64,000 nucleotides of DNA from Lysobacterales bacterium (GTDB lineage Bacteria > Pseudomonadota > Gammaproteobacteria > Xanthomonadales > Rhodanobacteraceae), in the NCBI GenBank assembly GCA_014338185.1, contig QUBV01000002.1, positions 46,347 to 110,346 on the forward strand, in the 5' to 3' direction. A program made the position numbers and the translations under genes. Under the pieces are notes generated by a model. That model was not told where the DNA came from, made no database searches, and was given only the letters and a program-made list of their open reading frames with translations. Below are positions 9,299-16,610 of this stretch, piece by piece (within the stretch, counting starts at the first letter, position 1; each line of letters opens with the position of its first letter).

Positions 9299-10216
9299 AT
9301 GCGCGCATTGACCTGCTACATCGCAGCAGGACTGTTCGCCGTCGCCGCACCCTCCGCGGCGCGGGCGGCCGCGCTCGCCTACGGCGAGGCCTTCGACACG
9401 CTCTACCGCATCGAGCTGCCGACCCACACCGCAAGCGAAGTCGGCGTCGCCGGCCGCTATGGCGGCCAGACCATCGCCGGCATCAGTGGTCTCACCACGA
9501 TGGGCGACGGCAGCCTGCTCGCGGTGGCCAGTTCGATCAAGGCGCTCGTGCGCATCGATCCGGAAACCGGCGTGGCCACTCCGATTGGCCTGCTCGGCAT
9601 CGACGGCGGCAGCGGCCAGTACGACGCGCTCGACCTGGGCATGACGGCCACTTGCGGCGGCGGGCTGTACCTGAGCTCGGGCGTGCTGCGCACGCTGTAT
9701 TCGGTCGACCCCGACAGCGGCGCGGCCACGCGCATCGGCGATACCGGCGTCGCGATCAGCGGCCTGGCCGAGCGCGCGGGCGAGCTGTACGGCGCGGGCG
9801 CCAAGGGCGACCACGCCCTGTACCGCATCAACCCGCGCTCGGGCGCCGCGACCAAGATCGGCGATTTCGGGCCGCAAGCCAGCAAGTGGATCAATTCGGT
9901 CGCATTGAGCTTCGATGAGCACGGCACACTGTGGGCCGCGCTCAACTACGTGCCGCCGCAAGGCGACAACACCCCGCTCGAGGACTGGAGCGACCTGGCC
10001 ACGATCGACCCGGCCACGGGCAGGTTGCACATGGTCGGCGCGCTCACCGGGCCGGAGTCGTTGCGCAAGGTGGGCATGAAGGGCTTCACGGTCGGCCCCG
10101 CCCCGTGCACCAACCCGCTCGGCTCACTGGATTCGGCGCCGGTGGATGCGCCGTGGGCGCTGCTGCTGCTGGCGCTCGGGCTGGTCGGATTCGCCGCGCG
10201 CCGGCGCAGCGCCTGA
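9299..10216 (+). CDS. Secreted protein with C-terminal membrane/Arg sorting tail
   Basis: 305 residues. A signal peptide (cleavage near AARA) leads to repeated motifs of the form L-x-x-I/V-D-P-x-(S/T)-G-x-A/V-T-x-I-G (about residues 84, 137, 178), which resemble beta-propeller-like repeats in which each blade reads a 'Dxx(T/S)G' turn. The C-terminus is VDAPWALLLLALGLVGFAARRRSA: a short polar motif, one hydrophobic helix and an arginine cluster, the architecture of PEP-CTERM/IPTL-type sorting signals, though the exact signature differs. It probably ends up cell-envelope anchored or processed. Function unknown. Confidence 0.85.
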   Translation: MRALTCYIAAGLFAVAAPSAARAAALAYGEAFDTLYRIELPTHTASEVGVAGRYGGQTIAGISGLTTMGDGSLLAVASSIKALVRIDPETGVATPIGLLGIDGGSGQYDALDLGMTATCGGGLYLSSGVLRTLYSVDPDSGAATRIGDTGVAISGLAERAGELYGAGAKGDHALYRINPRSGAATKIGDFGPQASKWINSVALSFDEHGTLWAALNYVPPQGDNTPLEDWSDLATIDPATGRLHMVGALTGPESLRKVGMKGFTVGPAPCTNPLGSLDSAPVDAPWALLLLALGLVGFAARRRSA

Positions 10217-10290
10217 GCCGGCCGCGACGCCGCTTCATGGCCCGCTCAGCGCGGCCTGCTAAGGTCGCGGCACACCCCTGTCCGGAGTCG

Positions 10291-10974
10291 ATGATGCGTC
10301 CCGTCCTGCTCGCCGTTGCCGCCACGCTGTCACTGCTGCTGTGCACATCCGCTCGCGCGGGCGAGGAACAGAACCAGCGTGCCGAGAATGCGGTGCGCGT
10401 GCTCAAGGAAATCATGCAGGCGCCCGACAAGGCACTGCCGCACGACCTGCTGCGCGAAGCCCACGCCATCGCCGTGGTGCCCGATGTGATCAAGGCCGGC
10501 CTCATCGTCGGTGGCCGCCATGGCAGCGGCCTCATCGCGGTCAAGACGCGCGACGGCACCTGGTCCAACCCCGTGTTCGTGAGCATGACCGGCGGCAGCG
10601 TCGGCTTCCAGGCCGGCGTGTCATCGACCGACGTGGTGCTGGTGTTCCGCACCCAGCGCGGCGTGGAATCGATCGTGCACGGCAAGTTCACGCTCGGCGC
10701 CGATGCCTCGGCCGCGGCCGGCCCGGTCGGACGCACCGCGCAGGCCGCCACCGATGCCCAGCTCAAGGCCGAGATCTACTCCTATTCGCGCGCACGCGGC
10801 CTGTTCGCGGGCGCGGCGCTGGACGGCACCGCGATCCGCATCGACAATGACGCCAACCAGGCCGTGTACGGCGAGGGCGTGACCGCGCGGCGCGTGTTCG
10901 ATGGCGGGGTCACCCAGGTGCCCAATGCCGTGGTCGAGTTCCGCGACCTGCTCGAAGAGTACACTGCCAAGTAA
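10291..10974 (+). CDS. Lipid-binding SYLF/Ysc84 domain protein
   Basis: 227 residues with GGAG just upstream of two tandem ATG codons. A signal peptide (MMRPVLLAVAATLSLLLCTSARA) precedes the SYLF domain: AIAVVPDVIKAGLIVGGRHGSGL, GTWSNPVFVSMTGGSVGFQAG, DVVLVFRT, and the final SYSRARGLFAGAALDGTAI, all hallmark segments. In bacteria such proteins are periplasmic or outer-membrane-associated and bind lipids; their role is poorly defined. It sits directly upstream of tatABC with 36 bases between. Confidence 0.9.
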   Translation: MMRPVLLAVAATLSLLLCTSARAGEEQNQRAENAVRVLKEIMQAPDKALPHDLLREAHAIAVVPDVIKAGLIVGGRHGSGLIAVKTRDGTWSNPVFVSMTGGSVGFQAGVSSTDVVLVFRTQRGVESIVHGKFTLGADASAAAGPVGRTAQAATDAQLKAEIYSYSRARGLFAGAALDGTAIRIDNDANQAVYGEGVTARRVFDGGVTQVPNAVVEFRDLLEEYTAK

Positions 10975-11010
10975 CCGGGCCTGTTCGCCCCACGAGAATC
11001 GGTGTCTGTC

Positions 11011-11247
11011 ATGGGCGGTTTCAGCATTTGGCATTGGCTAGTCCTGCTCGTCATCATCGCGCTGGTGTTCGGCACCAAGAAGCTGCGCAATGTCGGCGAG
11101 GACCTCGGTGCCGCGATCAAGAGCTTCAAGAAGGGCATGCAGGACGAGGACAAGGCCGAGCAGGCTCGCCTCAAGGCCGATGCGCCGGCCGACGAGGCCA
11201 CGATGCACAACAAGGCCGAGGCGCCCAGATCCGACCGCGCCGAATGA
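11011..11247 (+). CDS. tatA: Sec-independent translocase subunit TatA
   Basis: 78 residues from the ATG of MGGFSIWHW; an in-frame GTG nine bases earlier is less likely because the family starts at MGG. One N-terminal membrane helix ([14 protein letters not shown]) ends at [14 protein letters not shown], the classical hinge, followed by an amphipathic helix and an acidic/basic tail. TatA oligomers form the passage for folded twin-arginine substrates. First gene of tatABC. Confidence 0.96.
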   Translation: MGGFSIWHWLVLLVIIALVFGTKKLRNVGEDLGAAIKSFKKGMQDEDKAEQARLKADAPADEATMHNKAEAPRSDRAE

Positions 11248-11266
11248 GCGTGCACGGCACGCTGCC

Positions 11267-11575
11267 ATGTTCGACATCGGCTTCAGTGAAATCGCGCTCG
11301 TCGGCGTCGTCGCGCTGATCGTGCTCGGTCCCGAGCGTTTGCCGCGCGTGGCGCGCACGGCCGGCGCGCTGGTGCGACGCGCGCGTTCGAGCTGGCTCAG
11401 CGTGCGCAACGAGATCGAGCGCGAGCTGGCCGCCGAGGATCTGCGCAAGTCGATGCACGAGCTCAAGCAGGATGTCGCGGTGGATGCCGACCTGCGCCAG
11501 GCCGCACGCAGCGTCGAGACCGCGCTCAAGGATGCGGCCAACCTCGCGCCGGGCAACGACCACCGCCAGCCATGA
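11267..11575 (+). CDS. tatB: Sec-independent translocase subunit TatB
   Basis: 102 residues. MFDIGFSEIALVGVVALIVLGPERLP is the TatB signature (GPERLP after the membrane helix, versus FGTKKL in TatA), followed by an amphipathic helix and a long cytoplasmic helical region. TatB forms the substrate-recognition complex with TatC. It begins 19 bases after tatA and its stop overlaps the tatC start by four bases (ATGA). Confidence 0.95.
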   Translation: MFDIGFSEIALVGVVALIVLGPERLPRVARTAGALVRRARSSWLSVRNEIERELAAEDLRKSMHELKQDVAVDADLRQAARSVETALKDAANLAPGNDHRQP

Positions 11576-12348
11576 GTGATGCCGGTCGCGATGACATCGA
11601 CGACAGCCAGCAATCGCTGATTTCGCATCTGGTGGAATTGCGCGCACGCCTGCTCAAGGCGATCGCCGCGGTGCTGCTGCTGTTGCTGGCCTTGATCCCG
11701 TTCGCGAACAAGCTCTATGGCTGGCTCGCGCTGCCGCTGGTGAGCCACCTGCCGCAAGGCGGCGCGATGATCGCGACCGAGGTCGCCTCGCCGTTCTTCA
11801 CCCCGCTCAAGCTGGCGTTCTGGGTCGCGCTGTTCATCGCGATGCCGGTCGTGCTGTACCAGCTGTGGGCGTTCGTCGCGCCCGGCCTGTACCGCCACGA
11901 AAAGCGCCTGGCGATGCCGCTGCTGGTGCTGTCGGTGTTGCTGTTCTACGTCGGTTGCGCGTTCGCGTACTTCTTCGTGCTGCCGGCGGTGTTTGCGTTC
12001 ATGACCCACATCGCGCCCGCGGGCGTGGCGGTGATGCCCGACATCAACCATTACCTGAGCTTCGTGCTCGGCCTGTTCTTCGCGTTCGGGCTGTGCTTCG
12101 AGGTGCCGGTGGTGCTGATCCTGCTGGTGGCGATGCATGCGGTCACGATCGAACAACTGCGTTCGAGCCGGCGCTACATGATCGTGGCCGCGTTCGCGAT
12201 CGCCGCCGTGCTCACGCCACCGGATGTGCTGTCGCAGGTCATGCTGGCGGTGCCGATGATCCTGCTCTACGAAGTCGGTATCGTCGGTGCGCGCCTGCTC
12301 ACGCGCGGCGCCGCCACGACGCCGGATGCGCCGTCGGCGCCCGGCTGA
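11572..12348 (+). CDS. tatC: Sec-independent translocase subunit TatC
   Basis: 258 residues with six predicted membrane helices. Family motifs are clear: SHLVELRARLL at the N-terminus (signal-peptide binding, including the conserved Glu), SPFFTPLKLAF, LYQLWAFVAPGLY, FAYFFVLP and VLTPPDVLSQ. TatC is the polytopic receptor for twin-arginine signals. The four-base overlap with tatB indicates translational coupling; the convergent amidotransferase gene ends 35 bases downstream. Confidence 0.97.
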   Translation: MSDAGRDDIDDSQQSLISHLVELRARLLKAIAAVLLLLLALIPFANKLYGWLALPLVSHLPQGGAMIATEVASPFFTPLKLAFWVALFIAMPVVLYQLWAFVAPGLYRHEKRLAMPLLVLSVLLFYVGCAFAYFFVLPAVFAFMTHIAPAGVAVMPDINHYLSFVLGLFFAFGLCFEVPVVLILLVAMHAVTIEQLRSSRRYMIVAAFAIAAVLTPPDVLSQVMLAVPMILLYEVGIVGARLLTRGAATTPDAPSAPG

Positions 12349-12383
12349 ACGTCCGGCGGGCCGCTTCCCGGCTGCGGGCGCGC

Positions 12384-13142
12384 TCAGTGCCCGCCGTGCT
12401 CGACCAGCGTGCGGAAGCGCCTGAGCAGGTGCCGCGCCGCCGGCGTGGGTGCGCAGGCGACCTCGGCGCAGCAAGGCTGCGCGCAATTGCCGTGGCGCGC
12501 ATCGCGTCGGGCCGTGACGTAGCCGCGCATGATCTCGACGCTGAACTCGGGATGGAACTGCAGGCCCCAGGCACGTGGCGCGTAGCGCACGGCCTGGCAG
12601 GCATCGTGCGCCGAGCGAGCCAGCGCCACGGCCCCGCGCGGCAGTTCCAGCACGCTCTGCTGGTGCGAGGCGTGGGCCGCGAACCGCGCGGGCATGCCGT
12701 CGAGCAGTGCATCGCTGCCTGCATCCGCCAGGCGCTCGATGTTCACGGTGCCCAGTTCGCGGCCGCTCGGGTGGTAATCCACGCGCCCGCCCAGCGCATG
12801 CGCGAGCAACTGGTGGCCGTAGCACACGCCCAGCACCGTGCTGCCCGCGTCGATGCTGGCGACGAGCCAGCGCGCCGTGTGCTCGCTCCAGGCCAGGCCA
12901 TCGGTGACCATCGCGGGCGAGCCGGTCACGATCACGCCGGCATGGCGCCCCGCAGCCGGCAGCGCTGCGTCGGCGTCGACCGCGATGATGTCGACCTCGT
13001 CACGGCGCAGGCCCAGCCCGCGGCGGAACCACTCGGGGAAATCGCCGTGTCGCGCGCGTACCGAGGGCAGCGTGCTGCCGGTCTGCACGATGAGGAAGCG
13101 GGGTTGCAGCGGGATGGGCACGGGCAGGCAGTGTAGCGGCAT
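12384..13142 (-). CDS. Class I glutamine amidotransferase-like protein
   Basis: 252 residues, a stand-alone GATase domain (GMP synthase-like subfamily). The triad is Cys107 in GVCYGHQLLA with His197 and Glu199 in LQFHPEF. VIVTGSPAMV matches the region before the nucleophile. Free-standing members include gamma-glutamyl hydrolases of polyamine pathways and uncharacterised GATases; the partner is not visible here. A tail segment CAQPCCAEVACAP carries four cysteines, unusual for the family and a possible metal or redox site. I start at MPLHCL; the open frame extends 16 codons upstream. Confidence 0.85.
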   Translation of the reverse strand: MPLHCLPVPIPLQPRFLIVQTGSTLPSVRARHGDFPEWFRRGLGLRRDEVDIIAVDADAALPAAGRHAGVIVTGSPAMVTDGLAWSEHTARWLVASIDAGSTVLGVCYGHQLLAHALGGRVDYHPSGRELGTVNIERLADAGSDALLDGMPARFAAHASHQQSVLELPRGAVALARSAHDACQAVRYAPRAWGLQFHPEFSVEIMRGYVTARRDARHGNCAQPCCAEVACAPTPAARHLLRRFRTLVEHGGH

Positions 13143-13193
13143 CGACCGCGCCGGCAAGCGTGAGCCGTCCGCGTGCCCGACTCGCGCCACGCC

Positions 13194-14909
13194 TCATTCG
13201 AAGCCCCAGGCGAAGATCAGGTCGAAGTCCGGCATTTCCCACGCGCCGATGTCGTACGGCCCACCGTTGTCGGCCACCGTGGGCTGGTCAAAGCCGCGTT
13301 CACGCAAGGCGTAATCACGAAAGTAGCCCGTGAACGGGGCGCAGGCATCGATCGCGGGACTGCCGGGCGCGAGGCGGTAGTCGCCCGCGGCGGCGGCCAC
13401 GAACTGCGGATCGACCACGCGCACATCGCCGCTGACGCCACTGCCGAACTCGCTGCTGGAGATCACGCACAGCAGGTCCAATGCGACACCGCCGTGCGCC
13501 AGCAGGATCGGTGTGGCCGGCTGGTGCAGGATGCTCGCGCCGATGTAGGACTGTGTCGCTGCAAGATCGAGCACACTGGCCACCGCATTGTCGACCAGCG
13601 TGGAGCCGGTGAGATCGGTGCGGCCATCGGAATCGACCTGCAGCAGCGCGCCGCTCGCCGAGTTGCCGTGCACCAATGACGAGCCAACGGTCATCGCAGC
13701 TTGCGCGCCGCTGGCCGTCAGCAGCGCCCCCGCGTCGGCGTGGTTGCCGGAGATTTCGGTGAACGCGAGGCTGACGTGGCCGCCGGCAGCGGCGTATGCC
13801 GCTCCGCCATGGTCGGCGCTGTTGTCCAGCAGGGCCGCACACGGCAAGGCATGCAGGCAGGCGCGGTCATCGCCATCGTCCGGTGCGCCGCCGGTCAGCA
13901 GCACCGAGGCGCCACCACGGGCATGGAGGCCACCGCCATGCCCGGTCGCCAGCGTGCCGGCCACGTTGCCGTGCACGCGCGCCTTGGTCAGCGTCACGAG
14001 CGCATTCGCGTCGGCGTACACGCCGCCACCGTCGTGGCCAGCGCGATTGCCGGCGATTTCATAGGCACGATCGCCGGGATGGCGCGACACGTAGAAGCGC
14101 GCCGCGTCGGTCACATACACGCCGCCGCCATCGATGTCAGCCTCGTTGGCATGGATGCCGGCACCGGACGACCCGTCCGTGGGCATACTGCCGTAGGCCT
14201 GGGCCAGGGCACCGCCCACGTGGATCCCCCCGCCGTAGCCGGCGGTGTTGCCGGCGATGCGCGCACCACCCAGCGAAACACTGGTCGCATCAGCCACGTA
14301 GATGCCGCCACCGCGCTGCGCGTGATTGTGCTCGATCAGCGTCGCATTGCCCGCGGTCGACGGCTCGGTCTGCACCACCAGGGGCTCACCAGCGGCTTGC
14401 CCGGCCAGGTAGACACCGCCACCGTTGCCGGCCAGGTTGTCGTGCACCCACACCCCGTCCAGTCCAAGCTGGAGGTTGCCAGTTGCGATCATGCCGCCGC
14501 CCGCATCGGCTTGGCCGCCGGTCAACTCCACATCGAACACAGTGACAAGGCCGCGTCGGGTGCCCGCCATGTTGATGCGCAGCACCGGCTGGCCGCCGTT
14601 GCCGGTTCCCGACAGCAGGGTGCGCGCGCCGGCCGCGGGCGCCGAATCCGCGCAGCTGGCGTAGCCGCCACGCAACCACAGGTCATGGCCATCGATCTGC
14701 AGGGCTTGCGCGGTGTAGGCCTGATTGACGGCCACGACGACCATGTCCAACGACGGGCCATTGGCCGCCGCGGCATCGATGGCTGCCTGTATCGAGTCGA
14801 ACTGGCAGGCGGCATCGGCGCCGACCTTGAACAGCGCCGCTGACACGGCGGCCGGGACCAACAGCAACAACACGGCGATGTGCCGCAGGCGTGCGGAGCG
14901 GGACTTCAT
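13194..14909 (-). CDS. Secreted right-handed parallel beta-helix protein
   Basis: 571 residues; GAGGAAG lies six bases before the ATG. Signal peptide (RLRHIAVLLLLVPAAVSA), then FDSIQAAIDAAAAN as in polysaccharide-lyase-like helices, then many repeats of the type GGG(I/M/V)-x(5-12)-(V/L)xxxxI-x-GN-x-A (e.g. GGGIYVADATSVSLGG, GGGIHVGG, GGGVYVTD, GGGVYADA), the ladder pattern of parallel beta-helix proteins. The end has LAPGSPAIDAC and NGGPYDIGAWE, common in polymorphic/Chlamydial-like repeat proteins, and finishes DLIFAWGFE. Probably an outer surface protein or glycan-binding/lyase relative; no catalytic residues are identifiable. Confidence 0.87.
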   Translation of the reverse strand: MKSRSARLRHIAVLLLLVPAAVSAALFKVGADAACQFDSIQAAIDAAAANGPSLDMVVVAVNQAYTAQALQIDGHDLWLRGGYASCADSAPAAGARTLLSGTGNGGQPVLRINMAGTRRGLVTVFDVELTGGQADAGGGMIATGNLQLGLDGVWVHDNLAGNGGGVYLAGQAAGEPLVVQTEPSTAGNATLIEHNHAQRGGGIYVADATSVSLGGARIAGNTAGYGGGIHVGGALAQAYGSMPTDGSSGAGIHANEADIDGGGVYVTDAARFYVSRHPGDRAYEIAGNRAGHDGGGVYADANALVTLTKARVHGNVAGTLATGHGGGLHARGGASVLLTGGAPDDGDDRACLHALPCAALLDNSADHGGAAYAAAGGHVSLAFTEISGNHADAGALLTASGAQAAMTVGSSLVHGNSASGALLQVDSDGRTDLTGSTLVDNAVASVLDLAATQSYIGASILHQPATPILLAHGGVALDLLCVISSSEFGSGVSGDVRVVDPQFVAAAAGDYRLAPGSPAIDACAPFTGYFRDYALRERGFDQPTVADNGGPYDIGAWEMPDFDLIFAWGFE

Positions 14910-14978
14910 GGATGGCTTCCTCGACCGGGGTTCGGGTTGGGGACACGTCACGTGGACGCAGCTGCCTGCACACGCATG

Positions 14979-15003
14979 GCGCACCGGCACGCTGCCGGTG
15001 CGC
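14979..15003. terminator. Strong hairpin after the second beta-helix gene
   Basis: GCGCACCGGCA and TGCCGGTGCGC form a perfect 11-bp stem with a three-base loop; GCCTGCA (14964-14970) and TGCAGGC (15005-15011) add a second stem outside it. It lies between the two minus-strand beta-helix genes. No U-tract follows on either strand, so termination is inferred from position only. Confidence 0.45.
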
Positions 15004-15018
15004 CTGCAGGCGCTGCGG

Positions 15019-16467
15019 TCACCGCGGCGTCGATGCCTGCGGTTCGGTCGACACCACTACGTACAACGTGGCATCGAAGCCGTCGCGGTGGATCACGTCG
15101 TTGTCGAGTTCATAGGCGCCAATATCGGCTTGGCTTCCGACCGTGCGCAGGAACGGAAACCCCCGCTGGTCATAGGTTTGGCCCGGTGGCGCGGTTCCCG
15201 CATCGACATCGGGATCGCTTGCGCGCAAGGCATGGGTCGGGCGCATGGCGCCGTTGAGCGCCAGCGGCAACAGTTGCAGCGGAATCGTGATCGTGTCGCC
15301 GGGCAAGGCCAGGGTCGAGCCTGACACATGGTTGTGGCTGCCCGTGAGCACCGCTCCGGAGGTCGCGCCCAGGTTGGTGCTGCTCTCGACGGTGCCCGCG
15401 CCCGCCAGGTTGCCCGTGATGATGGTGGAGGTCAGCACGTGGGTTCCCGATCCAAGGTCCAGACCCGCGCCAAGGGTGCGCCCGCCCGAGCTGGTCTCGA
15501 TCGAGGTGTTGTCGGTGATCGTGCTGCTGGCGATCGTGGTGACGCCCGTGCTGGTGATCCCGCCCACGCGCAGCGCCGAGTTGCCCGACACCGTGGTGTT
15601 GGTGAAGATGACGTCCGCGCCCGCGGGCGGATGGATGTGGGCCGCGCCCGAGACGTGTGCCTCGTTGCCGATGATCGCGGAACCGACCACCTCGGTCGCG
15701 CCTGCGGTGGTGAAACCACCGCCCCAGCTGCTGGCCGAGGAAGCAGTTGCATTGACGCTGACGACACTGCGATCGATGTCGATGCCTCCCACCGCGTAGA
15801 TGCCGCCACCACTTGCATACTCGCCACCGGTCGAGACCGCCAGGTTGCCGCTCACCTCACTCAACCGCAGCGACGTGACACCCTGCGAGAAGATGCCGCC
15901 GCCGACGGCCTGCTCGAAGCCGATCCCCTTGGCGGTGCAGCCAGTGATGCGTGAGCGGTTGATCGCGACGTTGCCCGAGCCGGTCACGCAGCCGCCACGG
16001 GCCTGGGAATCGCTGCGGTACTTGTGGCCGCCCGTCAGTGTCAGGTCCTGCAGGTTGAGCTGGCCACTGCCCAGGTGGACGATCAGTCCGCCATTCACTC
16101 CCGCAGCGGCCGTGATCACGGTGCGCCCCATTCCCAAGCCACGGATGTCGAGGTCCTGCTGGCCGAAGATGAGCGGCGATTGCAAGGTGATCGTGCTGCA
16201 CGACAGGGTCGGCGAGGCACGCACCGAATCGCCGGAGTCCGAGGCCGCGATCGCCTGGCGCAAGCTGCCCAGGCCATCGTCATCGCAATTGGTGTAGAAG
16301 CGCACGGTCGCGGCCGGTGCCGTGGCGCCATGGCGCGTGGGTGCAGATGCGCGGCCTGCAGCGTCGGCGGCGCCGGTGGTGGACATTGCCGCAGTCGGGC
16401 CGGCCAGCAACGCGACAATGAGCGTCGACAGCGGCAACTGGCGCAACGTGGTGTGGGTGCAATTCAT
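15019..16467 (-). CDS. Secreted right-handed parallel beta-helix protein (paralogue-type)
   Basis: 482 residues from the second of two adjacent ATGs; GGAG sits six bases before it (three before the first). Signal peptide ends near GPTAAMS. The mature protein begins with FYTNCDDDGLGSLRQAIAASDSGD, a CSLREAI-like opening found in large bacterial beta-helix proteins, followed by ladder repeats (IVHLGSGQLNLQDLTLTGG, GGGIYAVGGIDIDRSVVSVNATA, ITSTGVTTIASSTITDN). The end has DQRGFPF, QADIGAYE and then DVIHRDGFD plus an 18-residue tail. Same gene orientation, signal architecture and end motif as the next gene downstream, which suggests related surface roles. Confidence 0.87.
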   Translation of the reverse strand: MNCTHTTLRQLPLSTLIVALLAGPTAAMSTTGAADAAGRASAPTRHGATAPAATVRFYTNCDDDGLGSLRQAIAASDSGDSVRASPTLSCSTITLQSPLIFGQQDLDIRGLGMGRTVITAAAGVNGGLIVHLGSGQLNLQDLTLTGGHKYRSDSQARGGCVTGSGNVAINRSRITGCTAKGIGFEQAVGGGIFSQGVTSLRLSEVSGNLAVSTGGEYASGGGIYAVGGIDIDRSVVSVNATASSASSWGGGFTTAGATEVVGSAIIGNEAHVSGAAHIHPPAGADVIFTNTTVSGNSALRVGGITSTGVTTIASSTITDNTSIETSSGGRTLGAGLDLGSGTHVLTSTIITGNLAGAGTVESSTNLGATSGAVLTGSHNHVSGSTLALPGDTITIPLQLLPLALNGAMRPTHALRASDPDVDAGTAPPGQTYDQRGFPFLRTVGSQADIGAYELDNDVIHRDGFDATLYVVVSTEPQASTPR

Positions 16468-16610
16468 CATGATCTCCATGTCCGATTCAGGGGAGCGCGC
16501 AGCGGACTGCCTTGCCGTTTCGATGGCGCTCCTTGGGACCTGACGCGGAAATGCGCGGTATCGCGCCACGCGCGGGTGGAATCAGGTGCGCGGGCAGCGC
16601 GGGTGCGCGC

